Shown here piece by piece: positions 50,459 through 58,401 of a stretch of DNA of 64,000 bases. The notes under the pieces are model-generated. The model ran no database searches and had not been told where the DNA came from. It worked only from the letters and a program-made list of their open reading frames with translations. How positions within the stretch are numbered: position 1 is the first letter of the stretch; each line of letters opens with the position of its first letter. The translations under genes were made by a program, and so were the position numbers. Source of the DNA: DASCOT01 sp965197275 (GTDB lineage Bacteria > Acidobacteriota > UBA890 > WLXD01); NCBI GenBank assembly GCA_965197275.1, contig CBDAMQ010000032.1, positions 62,001 through 126,000 of the forward strand, given 5' to 3'.

Positions 50459-51025
50459 ATGCCAAGAACCAAACTGACTCGCACGGAGGCGATCGAACGG
50501 ATCGCCGAAGAATTCCGGCGTCACGGCTACGCAGCGACCAGCCTGAGCCGGCTCGCGGAGGCTACCGGGCTCGGGCGGGGGAGCCTGTATCACCATTTTC
50601 CTGACGGCAAGAACGAGATGGTCCGAGAGGTGTTCGGGATGGTGGGTGACGAAGTGGGCGAGATCCTGCGGTTGCTGGTGGAGCCGGGTGACCCGCGCCA
50701 TCGCATCACGGCATCGATGCAGGCGGTGGAGCGGTTTTATGCCGGCGGTGCCAAGAACTGCCTGCTCGGGGCAATGGTGTTGAGTGGCGGCTCTGATCTG
50801 TTTGCCGACGAGCTCGCGGGCGCTTTCAAGGCCTGGGTAGATGCGCTGAGCGCAACGATCGAGGATGCCAACCTGCCTCGCCGGGAAGCGCGCCGCCGCG
50901 CCGAGGACGCGGTCATGAAGATACAGGGAGCACTCGTGGTGGCTCGGGGGATGAACGACCCGGCCCTCTTCCGTCGAATGATAGCGGAGCTCCCAGACGC
51001 GCTCCTGGCGGAGGCTTCGCCATAA
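50459..51025 (+). CDS. TetR-family transcriptional regulator
   Basis: 188 aa. The N-terminal helix-turn-helix is typical (IERIAEEFRRHGYAATSLSRLAEATGLGRGSLYHHFPDGK, residues about 10-50). The ligand-binding domain is unassigned (about 60-185). It sits between an upstream imperfect and a downstream perfect-arm copy of a TAGACCGAA..TTCGGTCTA operator, so it very likely represses both itself and the PPOX flavoprotein gene that follows after about 70 bases. The inducer is unknown. Confidence 0.9.
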   Translation: MPRTKLTRTEAIERIAEEFRRHGYAATSLSRLAEATGLGRGSLYHHFPDGKNEMVREVFGMVGDEVGEILRLLVEPGDPRHRITASMQAVERFYAGGAKNCLLGAMVLSGGSDLFADELAGAFKAWVDALSATIEDANLPRREARRRAEDAVMKIQGALVVARGMNDPALFRRMIAELPDALLAEASP

Positions 51026-51055
51026 GACCCGATGGTTGTTTTTTTCGTATCTGAC

Positions 51056-51077
51056 CTAGACCGAATGTTCGGTCTAG
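51056..51077 (+). promoter_or_regulatory. TetR-type operator palindrome
   Basis: A 22-bp inverted repeat with 10-bp perfect arms (CTAGACCGAA and TTCGGTCTAG) around a TG centre, lying between the TetR gene and the start of the PPOX gene at 51099. The same half-site occurs before the TetR gene, which ties it to that regulator. Confidence 0.75.
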
Positions 51078-51098
51078 AACAGCAAGGAGTAACGAGAT

Positions 51099-51689
51099 AT
51101 GACACGCCCTGTCAGCGACATCGCCTTTACGCCCTCGGTCAAGAACGCCCAGTCACAACGCGGATCCCGGGCCGGCTATCAGCGCATGGAGAACAAGGGT
51201 GGGTGGAGCGACGAGATCACGCCCGAGCTCGCCGCCTTCATCAGCCAACGCGACTCCCTGTATCTCGGAACAGCCAGCGCCGACGGTCAGCCGTACATCC
51301 AGCATCGCGGCGGTCCCAAGGGCTTCATCAAGGTCCTCGACCACAAGACGCTGGCCCTGGCCGACTTCTCCGGCAATCGACAGTACATATCGGTCGGCAA
51401 CCTGGACGAGAACGACCGCGCCTTCATGTTCTTGATGGACTACCCGAATCGGCGCCGAATCAAGATTTGGGGGCGCGCCGAGTTCGTCGAGGACGCACCG
51501 ACGCTGCTCGAACGTCTCGTGGAGCCGGCCTACGGGGCCCGTGTCGAGCGCGCCCTTCTGTTCCATGTCGAAGCTTGGGACGCGAACTGTCCGCAACACA
51601 TCACCCCGAGATTCACAGAGGAAGAGATCGCCGCGGGACGAGCGCCTGAGCCAGAGCTCACAGCGGTGGATGCCGGACGCCACCGATAG
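51099..51689 (+). CDS. PPOX-type FMN-binding flavoprotein (pyridoxamine phosphate oxidase family)
   Basis: 196 aa. FMN-binding split-barrel segments are recognisable: AFISQRDSLYLGTASADGQPYIQHRGGPKGFIKVL (about 45-80), LALADFSGNRQYISVGNL (about 85-102), and IKIWGRAEF (about 120). The final HVEAWDANCPQHITPRF (about 158-174) is the ANCPQHI motif of the HugZ/general stress-type PPOX subgroup. Reductase or oxidase activity on a heterocycle is possible. Repressed, by inference, by the adjacent TetR regulator. Confidence 0.88.
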   Translation: MTRPVSDIAFTPSVKNAQSQRGSRAGYQRMENKGGWSDEITPELAAFISQRDSLYLGTASADGQPYIQHRGGPKGFIKVLDHKTLALADFSGNRQYISVGNLDENDRAFMFLMDYPNRRRIKIWGRAEFVEDAPTLLERLVEPAYGARVERALLFHVEAWDANCPQHITPRFTEEEIAAGRAPEPELTAVDAGRHR

Positions 51690-51722
51690 GGGGAACTCGT
51701 CCGGTTCACTCTTCTGGTCGTT

Positions 51723-52691
51723 CTACGACGCGTCTTTCCAACGGTCGAGAAACGCCAGCAGCGTCTTTGCGGCGTTGCCCGCCGCGAGCTCCTGGAACAC
51801 CTCCAGGTTGCTGACATCGTTGCCGCCGGCCAGATCGGACAACGAGCGGAAGGCCAAAAACGGCACCCGGTTCACATGCGCCACATGGGCGACCGCGGCG
51901 CTCTCCATGTCGAGGGCGTCGGCCTGGAACGTCTCCCAGACCCATTGCCGATACTCGGCATTCTCGACGAACGCCGCGCCGCTGACACCGTTGCCACCCA
52001 CCACAACGCGGGGTGCGGTCTGTAGGCAGTCGCCGTCGCCGTCACAGCGATCCAGCTGCACATCTGCCGCGATTCGGGTCGCCATCTCGAGCATCGCCGG
52101 ATCTGCTGGAAACCAGAATCGTGTCTCCTCGACCTCCGGTTCACCGCCCTGGCGCGTGACCCGCTGGGAGCGCGGGAACATCATGCCGTAGTTGCCGAAC
52201 TGGACCGGGCGTCCACCGACATCCCAGCCATCGGGCGTCTGGCGCGCCAACAAGTGTTCCTGATATTGACCCCAGAAGGCTGGCACGGTGACGTCTCCGA
52301 TCGACAGCCCCGGATTCACGCCACCGGCGACGCCCGAAAATATGATCGCGCTGATCGAGAAGTGGTCGATGAGCGCCTGCGCGATCATCGCCGCGTTGGT
52401 CATGCCGCGGCCGCTGAGCAAGAGCACCACGTCGACGCCCCGCAGCAACCCGACGTGATGGGCGCGGCCGAGGATGACCTCGGTCGACTCGACGTTGGTC
52501 GCGGACCGCAACTGGTCGAGCTCCAGCGGCACCGCCGACATGATTGCCACGCGTGGCGTGTGTTCGGCGACGATCGCCTGGCCAGGCGCCGCTGGGGGCG
52601 TCGCCGCGAACGGCGGCGAGATTCCTGCAATGGCAACAGCGACGACGGCCCGCCGGATGGCACTCGGACACCTGGAGGCGTGCTGGCGCAT
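51723..52691 (-). CDS. Exported nucleoside phosphorylase-family protein (MTA/SAH nucleosidase-like)
   Basis: 322 aa. A probable signal peptide (VAVAIAGISPPFAATPPAA, residues about 16-36) is followed by the PNP/UDP nucleosidase domain: VAIMSAVPLELDQLRS (about 46), FSGVAGGVNPGLSIGDV (about 115), and the catalytic ADALDMESAAVAHVAHVN and FRSLSDLAGG (about 250-280), with DMESA Glu as ribose-binding residue. The SAH/MTA nucleosidase family is normally cytosolic, so the exported form is unusual. An insert with CDGDGDCLQ (about 220) may hold a disulfide. Divergent from the sialidase-like gene. Confidence 0.82.
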   Translation of the reverse strand: MRQHASRCPSAIRRAVVAVAIAGISPPFAATPPAAPGQAIVAEHTPRVAIMSAVPLELDQLRSATNVESTEVILGRAHHVGLLRGVDVVLLLSGRGMTNAAMIAQALIDHFSISAIIFSGVAGGVNPGLSIGDVTVPAFWGQYQEHLLARQTPDGWDVGGRPVQFGNYGMMFPRSQRVTRQGGEPEVEETRFWFPADPAMLEMATRIAADVQLDRCDGDGDCLQTAPRVVVGGNGVSGAAFVENAEYRQWVWETFQADALDMESAAVAHVAHVNRVPFLAFRSLSDLAGGNDVSNLEVFQELAAGNAAKTLLAFLDRWKDAS

Positions 52692-52789
52692 AGGATCCCT
52701 CGGCCGGTTATTCTCGATAATGCTGTGACTTTCTCACATAGGCTGCGGGCGCTCATCCGTCCTTGCCGAACTGCAACGAGGCCGGCTTG

Positions 52790-53968
52790 ATGGATCGAAG
52801 GGAGTTCCTGCGCTCGGCCGCCACCGCTGGTACGACCGCTGCGTTGTTGCGCGACACGCTGGCGGTCGCACGCTCGGCTGAGCTGGCCCCCGTCACCGAG
52901 ACGGACGTGTTCGTCTCCGGCGTCGACGGCTACGACACCTACCGGATTCCCTCGGTGATCAAGGCGCCTTCCGGCGCCCTGCTGGCCTTCTGTGAGGGCC
53001 GCAGGGACGGCGTCGGCGACAGCGGCAACATCGATCTCCTCCTCAAGCGCTCGGATGACGGGGGCGGCTCGTGGTCGCGGCACCTGGTGGTCTGGGATGA
53101 CGAGCTGAATACGTGTGGCAATCCGTGTGCGGTCGTCGATCAAGCAACCGGGACGATCTGGCTGCTGCTGACTCGCAATCTCGGTGTCGATCGGGAGTCG
53201 CAGATCATCGCCGGCGAGAGCCGAGGCACCCGCACGGTGTGGATCACGTTCAGCACCGATGACGGACGCTCTTGGGAGGCGCCGCGCGAGATCACGGGAT
53301 CGGTGAAGCGCCCCTCTTGGACCTGGTACGCCACCGGTCCGGGTGTGGGCATCCAGCTCGAGCGAGGCGCCTACCCTGGGCGTCTCGTGGTGCCGTGTGA
53401 CCACATCGAGGCTGGCACCGAGCGCTACTTCTCGCATGTGATCTACTCGGACGACCACGGCCTGACGTGGCGTCTCGGGGGGAGCAGTCCCGTCGATCAG
53501 GTGAACGAGTGTCAGTTGGTGGAGCTGTCCGATGGTCGCCTGATGTTGAACATGCGGAATTACGATCCGGCGCGCACCCGGCGCGCAGTTTGCTTCAGCG
53601 ACGATGGTGGCGAGACCTGGTCGGGCTTCACCCACGACGCCACGCTGATCGAGCCGATCTGCCAGGCTAGCCTGGTTCGATATGACTGGCCAAACGGCGG
53701 GGAGGCTGATCGCCTCCTGTTCTCCAATCCGGCCAGCACGGAAGCGCGAGTCGACATGACGGTTCGGCTGAGTGTTGACGGTGGGGCCACTTGGCCCATC
53801 GCTCGCCGGCTGCGCACGGGCCCGGCAGCCTACTCTTGCCTGACGGTTTTGGCCGACGGCCGCGCCGGCTGCCTGTACGAGAGTGGCGCCGAGCATCCGT
53901 ACGAGCGCATTACCTTCGCACACTTCGATCTGCAGTGGCTGAGCGACACGCTACCGTCTGCGGGCTGA
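52790..53968 (+). CDS. Tat-exported sialidase-like BNR propeller enzyme
   Basis: 392 aa from ATG 52790, chosen because MDRREFLRSAATAGTTAALL forms a Tat-like signal. The catalytic Arg motif YRIPS (about residue 49) and five Asp-box blades (SDDGGGSW, STDDGRSWE, SDDHGLTWR, SDDGGETW, SVDGGATW) define the six-bladed exo-sialidase fold. Acid/base Asp is expected in GVGDSGNIDL. A catalytic Tyr/Glu pair could not be placed by eye. Likely removes terminal sialic acids or related sugars. The ABC-F gene starts 1 base after its stop. Confidence 0.82.
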   Translation: MDRREFLRSAATAGTTAALLRDTLAVARSAELAPVTETDVFVSGVDGYDTYRIPSVIKAPSGALLAFCEGRRDGVGDSGNIDLLLKRSDDGGGSWSRHLVVWDDELNTCGNPCAVVDQATGTIWLLLTRNLGVDRESQIIAGESRGTRTVWITFSTDDGRSWEAPREITGSVKRPSWTWYATGPGVGIQLERGAYPGRLVVPCDHIEAGTERYFSHVIYSDDHGLTWRLGGSSPVDQVNECQLVELSDGRLMLNMRNYDPARTRRAVCFSDDGGETWSGFTHDATLIEPICQASLVRYDWPNGGEADRLLFSNPASTEARVDMTVRLSVDGGATWPIARRLRTGPAAYSCLTVLADGRAGCLYESGAEHPYERITFAHFDLQWLSDTLPSAG

Positions 53969-53969
53969 G

Positions 53970-55580
53970 ATGAGCCTGATTCGCCTCCGCGAGGTCTCCA
54001 AGCGGTTCGATCGCAAGCAGGTCCTGCGGCAAGTCTTCTTCCGACTGGAAGAAGGCGACCGCGTCGGTCTGATCGGCAACAACGGCACCGGCAAGACCAC
54101 CGTCCTGGAGATGATCCTCGGTCGCCAGGAGCCCTCGGAGGGTCAGATCGAGGTCGATGACGGGCTGCGGATCGGGTACTTCTCGCAGTTCTCCGAGCTC
54201 AGCGGCGAGACGTCGATCGAGGAGGTCCTTCAGCAGCTGTTCGCTCCCATCAAGATGATCGAGGGCAAGCTCCGCCAGACGGAGGAGGCGCTGGCGGACA
54301 AGCCGGACGGGAGTGGGCTCGAGCGGCTGCTCGAGCGCTACGAATCGCTGACCGCCGAGATGGAAATCCACGACGGCTGGACATACCAGCATCGCATCGA
54401 CACGGTCTTGAGCCGACTGGGGTTCAGCGATCTGCATCGGAGCGTGCCGATCGACCAGCTGTCGGGCGGCTGGCGCAATCGCGCCGCACTGGCGAAGATC
54501 CTTCTCGAAGCGCCGCACGTGCTCCTGCTCGACGAGCCGACCAACTTCCTGGATCTTGCGGGGCTGTCCTGGCTGGAGGGGTGGCTGGATCGCTTCCGGG
54601 GGGCGGTGATCCTCGTGTCGCACGATCGCGACTTCCTGGAGCGGGTAGTCCACCGTGTCCTGGAGATCGAGAACTACTGCTTGCAGGAATACGACGGGGG
54701 TTTCGTCGACTACATCCGCAAGAAGCGTATGCGCACTGGGCAGCTCGAGCGGCAGTACCGGTTCGAGGAGGAGCTGCTGGCGTTTGAGGCCGAGGCGATC
54801 CGGGACCGCCGAGAAGCCGCCAAGAACCCGAGCGCCTCACTCCGGAGGCGTCTCGCGAGCATCAAGAAGGGAGCCGCTCCGCGCCAAGTCGACCAGGTGG
54901 TGACAGCAATCTACCGCGGCATTCGATCCGCCGATGATCTGTGTGAGGTTGATCGGGCCTCGATGAGCTACGGAGGGCGTGCGCTGTTCCAAGATCTGGG
55001 GTTCGAGATCCACAAGGGCGATCGCATCGCGGTCGTGGGCCCGAACGGCTGCGGCAAGACGACCCTGATGAAGCTGCTGCGCGAGGAGATCCAGCCAGTC
55101 GAGGGTCGTGTCAACTGGAAGGGCGGCAACACCTACGTGGACTACAACGAGATCCTGGAGGGGCTCGATCCGCTGGCCACGGTCACTCGCAAGGTGAATT
55201 TCGAGGGGCTGGCGAATAGGGCTCCGCGCAAGCAGGTGAATCGGTTTCTCCAGCTGCTGGGATTCTCCGAGGCCGAGCTGTACCAGAAGATCGGCACGCT
55301 GTCGGGAGGGCAAAAGGCCCGGGTCGCCCTGGCGCTGGCGCTGCTGTCGGGCTCGCCCGTCGTGCTACTAGACGAGCCGACGAACCACCTAGACCTCAGG
55401 AGCACCCAGGTAATGGAGCGCGCCCTGGCGCATTTCCCGGGTGCGATCGTGGTGGTCAGCCACGACCGGTTCTTCATCGACAAGATCGCCAACCGACTGA
55501 TCGTCTTCCAGGCGGACGGGGTCGAGGTGGTCGACGGCAACTGGACCACCTGGTTCGCCGAGGACGCGACTGCAGACTAG
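53970..55580 (+). CDS. ABC-F family ATPase
   Basis: 536 aa with two ABC cassettes and no membrane segments. First: GNNGTGKTT (about residue 37), signature LSGGWRNR (about 165), Walker B LLLDEPTNFLD (about 185). Second: GPNGCGKTT (about 355), LSGGQKAR (about 440), VVLLDEPTNHLD (about 462). The linker region (about 245-320, charged: RREAAKNPSASLRRRLASIK) is the usual P-site-facing tool of ABC-F proteins. ABC-F members act on ribosomes in antibiotic resistance or translation control; Uup/EttA subtype not assigned. Follows the sialidase gene by one base. Confidence 0.9.
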   Translation: MSLIRLREVSKRFDRKQVLRQVFFRLEEGDRVGLIGNNGTGKTTVLEMILGRQEPSEGQIEVDDGLRIGYFSQFSELSGETSIEEVLQQLFAPIKMIEGKLRQTEEALADKPDGSGLERLLERYESLTAEMEIHDGWTYQHRIDTVLSRLGFSDLHRSVPIDQLSGGWRNRAALAKILLEAPHVLLLDEPTNFLDLAGLSWLEGWLDRFRGAVILVSHDRDFLERVVHRVLEIENYCLQEYDGGFVDYIRKKRMRTGQLERQYRFEEELLAFEAEAIRDRREAAKNPSASLRRRLASIKKGAAPRQVDQVVTAIYRGIRSADDLCEVDRASMSYGGRALFQDLGFEIHKGDRIAVVGPNGCGKTTLMKLLREEIQPVEGRVNWKGGNTYVDYNEILEGLDPLATVTRKVNFEGLANRAPRKQVNRFLQLLGFSEAELYQKIGTLSGGQKARVALALALLSGSPVVLLDEPTNHLDLRSTQVMERALAHFPGAIVVVSHDRFFIDKIANRLIVFQADGVEVVDGNWTTWFAEDATAD

Positions 55581-55607
55581 TCAGGTCGCGCCGCCGGTCA
55601 CACCGCC

Positions 55608-55876
55608 TCAGCCGGATGAGGACAGCTCTGGGAACGCCCGCACGATCGAGCCGGCTAGCTGCTCCAGGTCCTGGATATCGGCGGCGAGAAAACCGTGCAC
55701 CCGCCGATCGTCGACCTCCGCATACTCGTGCACGAGAAGGTTCCTGAACCTGGCCATTGCCTCCAGACGCTCGGAAAGCTCATCGTCAATGAGATCCGCT
55801 TCGCGAACCCCCCAAGCACCGTCAGCCGGGCTTGCATACGACGCAGCAGCGACCGCAGCCGGACGGCGTCAACCAA
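55608..55876 (-). pseudogene. HEPN-domain toxin gene with internal deletion and frameshift
   Basis: Two frames rebuild the ends of a HEPN/DUF86 protein. N-terminal frame from TTG 55876, right after the MNT stop: VDAVRLRSLLRRMQARLTVLGG. C-terminal frame to a stop at 55608: DLIDDELSERLEAMARFRNLLVHEYAEVDDRRV with the RX4-6H RNase motif (RFRNLLVH) and a final DLEQLAGSIVRAF. Normal HEPN partners have about 50 more residues between (the 'IEAA.DIA.HLIAE' helices), and a shift occurs at a run of six G (55808-55813). So the toxin is probably dead while its antitoxin remains. Confidence 0.7.
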
Positions 55877-56306
55877 TGTCCCCTCGTCGTTTCAGCTCTC
55901 GGAACGACGCCGCTGTGCCGGCACTCTCGAATGGCAGGAAGTCGTGGTAGAGCATGCGCGCACGGACCTCTGCCGCGACGCGAGCGACGGGGTCGCGCTC
56001 GAAGACCAGCACTCCTTCGCCGACGACACGCCCTGCGATTGCCACGGGAAGCTCGTCCATCAAACGGATGTCGAATCGATGCCCTCGGCAGGCGCGTTCC
56101 AACCTTGTCGTGAGTCGTCGCAGCATCGTTCCGCGCTCGTCGAAAGCCACATCGGCCGAGATTACCGCCGCCAAGTCGACATCGCTGAGCGTGGTTGCAG
56201 TATCGCGTGCCACCGAGCCGTAGAGATACGCGGCGGCGATACTCGGCTCAGCTTTCAGCATGGTCGCGATGGTGTCTCGCAGATTCGCGTCGCGTCGCTC
56301 CTCCAT
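55869..56306 (-). CDS. MNT-type nucleotidyltransferase antitoxin (MntA-like)
   Basis: 145 aa. The nucleotidyltransferase motif GSVARDTATTLSDVDLAAV (about residues 31-49) fits the GSX10DXD rule exactly: Gly-Ser, ten residues, Asp-Val-Asp. DIRLMDELP (about 80) gives the third Asp region. MNT antitoxins of HEPN/MNT modules AMPylate the HEPN toxin at a Tyr near its RX4-6H site. The HEPN gene follows immediately on the same strand and overlaps, but is damaged. This makes the MNT an orphan antitoxin here. Confidence 0.82.
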   Translation of the reverse strand: MEERRDANLRDTIATMLKAEPSIAAAYLYGSVARDTATTLSDVDLAAVISADVAFDERGTMLRRLTTRLERACRGHRFDIRLMDELPVAIAGRVVGEGVLVFERDPVARVAAEVRARMLYHDFLPFESAGTAASFRELKRRGDIG

Positions 56307-56469
56307 CTCCAGATGATCCCACGTTGGTGGCTAGACCGCGCCGCCCATCGCTCGCTGCGGCCAACGGCTGCACCGTTGCCCGTCGGCCGGTGGATATTCG
56401 GGCACGCTCGCAGGCGCCGGAGTAGGGACCGGACACGGACTGGCCGCGTCGGGTTGCATCCGGGCCCGG

Positions 56470-57087
56470 CTATGGGGCGGTGTCTTCGACGAGCGTCTTC
56501 AGCGCTTGCAGTTCGCGGTCGAATCGGGCTTTGCTCACCGCGTGTCCCTCCCGCGTCATCTCCGCAACCTGCTGCGGTGTCAGCCGAGAACCCTCGGCGG
56601 GCGGCAGTCGGGTCTCTACATAGACCTCGTACGACACCCGGGTGTGGCCACCATCGTCGGTCAAGCTCCATGTGGCGTAGCCAATCAGGCCGCCATGCTC
56701 GGTTTCGGACAGCTTGATCGTCCGTCGCTCCTCGGGGATGAGCTCCACGTTGGTGAGCAGGTAGGCGATCGTGTCCGGGTCGGCGGGGTCGAATGCACCG
56801 AAGACCTCTCCGACGGCCCCAGACTCTCCGTCCATGTGTCGCAGCGAGAAACCTCGCTTCCAGCGGCTGGTATCAACGATGTGGGGCCAGATTGCCGATG
56901 TCGGGCGATCGATCACCACGGAGCTGTGGGTGACCAGCTGGATTGCCACCGGCGGGCCGGTCGACTGCGGGCCGAAGAGGAGGATCGCCCCGACCGTCCC
57001 GAGGAGGAGGGGTACCGGCGTCGCGCTCACTGCAGAAGGCGGCACCAGCATCCCGTTCGGTTGGGGCTTGCCCGGCGTGACGCTCAT
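56470..57087 (-). CDS. SRPBCC-fold protein with N-terminal membrane helix
   Basis: 205 aa. A hydrophobic stretch (SAVSATPVPLLLGTVGAILLF, residues about 18-38) may anchor it. The SRPBCC (START-like) core begins at THSSVVIDRPTSAIWPHIVDTSRW (about 53-76) and ends with HTRVSYEVYVETRLP and RFDRELQALKTLVED. Such proteins bind hydrophobic ligands. Its ATG overlaps the stop of the VOC gene (ATGA), making a two-gene operon, likely under the palindrome at 57473-57500. Confidence 0.78.
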   Translation of the reverse strand: MSVTPGKPQPNGMLVPPSAVSATPVPLLLGTVGAILLFGPQSTGPPVAIQLVTHSSVVIDRPTSAIWPHIVDTSRWKRGFSLRHMDGESGAVGEVFGAFDPADPDTIAYLLTNVELIPEERRTIKLSETEHGGLIGYATWSLTDDGGHTRVSYEVYVETRLPPAEGSRLTPQQVAEMTREGHAVSKARFDRELQALKTLVEDTAP

Positions 57088-57458
57088 GACGACGCGGGAT
57101 ACTCGACGAGCTCCACCTCGTAGCCATCGGGATCGGTGAAATAGGCTCGCTTCCCGGGCTCGTAGTCAGGCTCGAAGTGGATTTCCGCACCCAGCTCACG
57201 AAGCCGCGCCTTCGCTTCTTTCAGGCTGTCCACGACGACGCCGAAGTGATTGAAGCCAACGGTTTCGTAGTCCATGCGGTTCTTGGATGGGCTGCCTTCG
57301 AACAGGGCGAGGTATGAATCTTCGGCGCCGACGTGCGCAGCCGGCATGCCGTCGGTGGTTTGGCCTTCCCATCGGACCCTGAATCCCAGCAAGCGACGGT
57401 AGAAATCGACCGATCGTCCGAGGTCGGCAACGGTGAGGTTGACGTGTTCCAGATGCAT
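57084..57458 (-). CDS. VOC-superfamily protein (glyoxalase I-like)
   Basis: 124 aa. Beta-alpha-beta-beta-beta modules: MHLEHVNLTVADLGRSVDFYRRLLGF (about 1-26) and FNHFGVVVDSLKEAKARL (about 70-87), closing with AYFTDPDGYEVELVEYP. Possible metal ligands: His5, His71 and Glu in YEVELVEY. Could be a glyoxalase, dioxygenase or resistance protein. First gene of the operon with the SRPBCC protein, divergent from the SufR-like regulator; the intergenic palindrome overlaps its promoter region. Confidence 0.85.
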   Translation of the reverse strand: MHLEHVNLTVADLGRSVDFYRRLLGFRVRWEGQTTDGMPAAHVGAEDSYLALFEGSPSKNRMDYETVGFNHFGVVVDSLKEAKARLRELGAEIHFEPDYEPGKRAYFTDPDGYEVELVEYPASS

Positions 57459-57472
57459 GGTGTTGCCTCCTG

Positions 57473-57500
57473 ATTATAGAAAGAGAACTCTTTCTATAAT
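57473..57500. promoter_or_regulatory. 28-bp palindromic operator
   Basis: A perfect inverted repeat with 13-bp arms (ATTATAGAAAGAG and its complement) around an AA centre. It lies just upstream of the VOC gene start (57458) and about 65 bases upstream of the SufR-like gene (57564). The long, AT-rich, perfectly symmetric site is the obvious binding site for a homodimeric winged-helix regulator of both transcripts. Confidence 0.7.
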
Positions 57501-57563
57501 CGCGCGAGGATATAGTCAAGAGAACGATTTTGAAAAAGCGATCCCTTGTTCTAAGATGCGGCG

Positions 57564-58266
57564 ATGACACGCGAGGGACTCACGCCGGCAAAGCGCCGCG
57601 TTATCGATTGGCTCAAGGTCTCCGGGGCAGCGACAGTGGCAGAGATCGCGGCTGACCTGGACCTGACCACGGTCGCTGTTCGTCAGCATCTCAGCGCCCT
57701 GGCCGACGATGACCTGGTCCGCGACGAGCCTCAGCGCGGTTCGCGACGAGGCCGGCCTTCGTCAATCTGGCGCCTGACGTCGAAGGCGGCGCCCCTGTTT
57801 CCGGACCACCATGGAGAGCTGACCGTCGGACTCCTCCGGTCGATGCGAGAGGTGTTCGGTGAAGAGGGACTTCAGCGGATCATTGCGGCGCGAGCCGGTG
57901 ATCAGACCGCCGAGTATCGCCAGCTGCTGCCATCGGCGTCGGCGTCCATGCGGGCTCGTGTCGTGGCGCTCGCAAGCCAACGCTCGCGCGAGGGCTACAT
58001 GGCGGGAAGTTCGCCGTGAAGGCAAGGGCCAATACCTGCTCATCGAGCATCACTGCCCGATCTGCGAAGCCGCCGAGAGCTGCACGGGGCTGTGTGCCGC
58101 CGAACTCGACGTATTCCGCGATTCTCTGGGACATGATCTCGACGTGGAGCGGGTTGCCCATCTGCTCGCCGGCGACGAGCGCTGCGTCTATCGCATCAAG
58201 ACCCTTGGCCGCAACGACAGATCAGTGGATGGTCAGCAGGTGAATGGGCCGGCGCCGCGTCCTTGA
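57564..58266 (+). pseudogene. SufR-like winged-helix Fe-S regulator with a one-base frameshift
   Basis: The first frame (57564-58019) encodes an ArsR/DeoR-type wHTH: GLTPAKRRVIDWLKVSGAATVAEIAADLDLTTVAVRQHLSAL (about residues 5-46) and the wing SRRGRPSSIWRLT. It breaks after REGYMA. In the next frame the protein continues EVRREGKGQYLLIEHHCPICEAAESCTGLCAAELDVFR, with the four Cys of SufR-type [4Fe-4S] sensors (CPIC, C, C) and the ending ERCVYRIKTLG. An extra G in GCGGGAAG at 58004-58006 explains the shift; GCGGAAG would restore it. Either the gene is dead or the base is a sequencing error. It faces the VOC/SRPBCC operon across the palindrome. Confidence 0.75.
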
Positions 58267-58401
58267 CCAGTCGTACGTCCGTCAGGGACGGTGTGAGCTT
58301 GATCACTCGGGTCGAGCTCATTGGATCTCCTCCACGCCGACGATATCCTCCACGCCGACGATATAGGCTTCACTGTTCGCTCACGCCGGAGTCGTAACGC
58401 C
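58267..58401. other. Intergenic region with an 18-bp tandem repeat
   Basis: Two copies of the unit CTCCACGCCGACGATAT (58327-58344 and the next) lie just upstream of the kinase. A longer frame through them would add 27 residues (MDLLHADDILHADDI...) to the kinase; I take this as non-coding and use GTG 58402. Confidence 0.4.
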
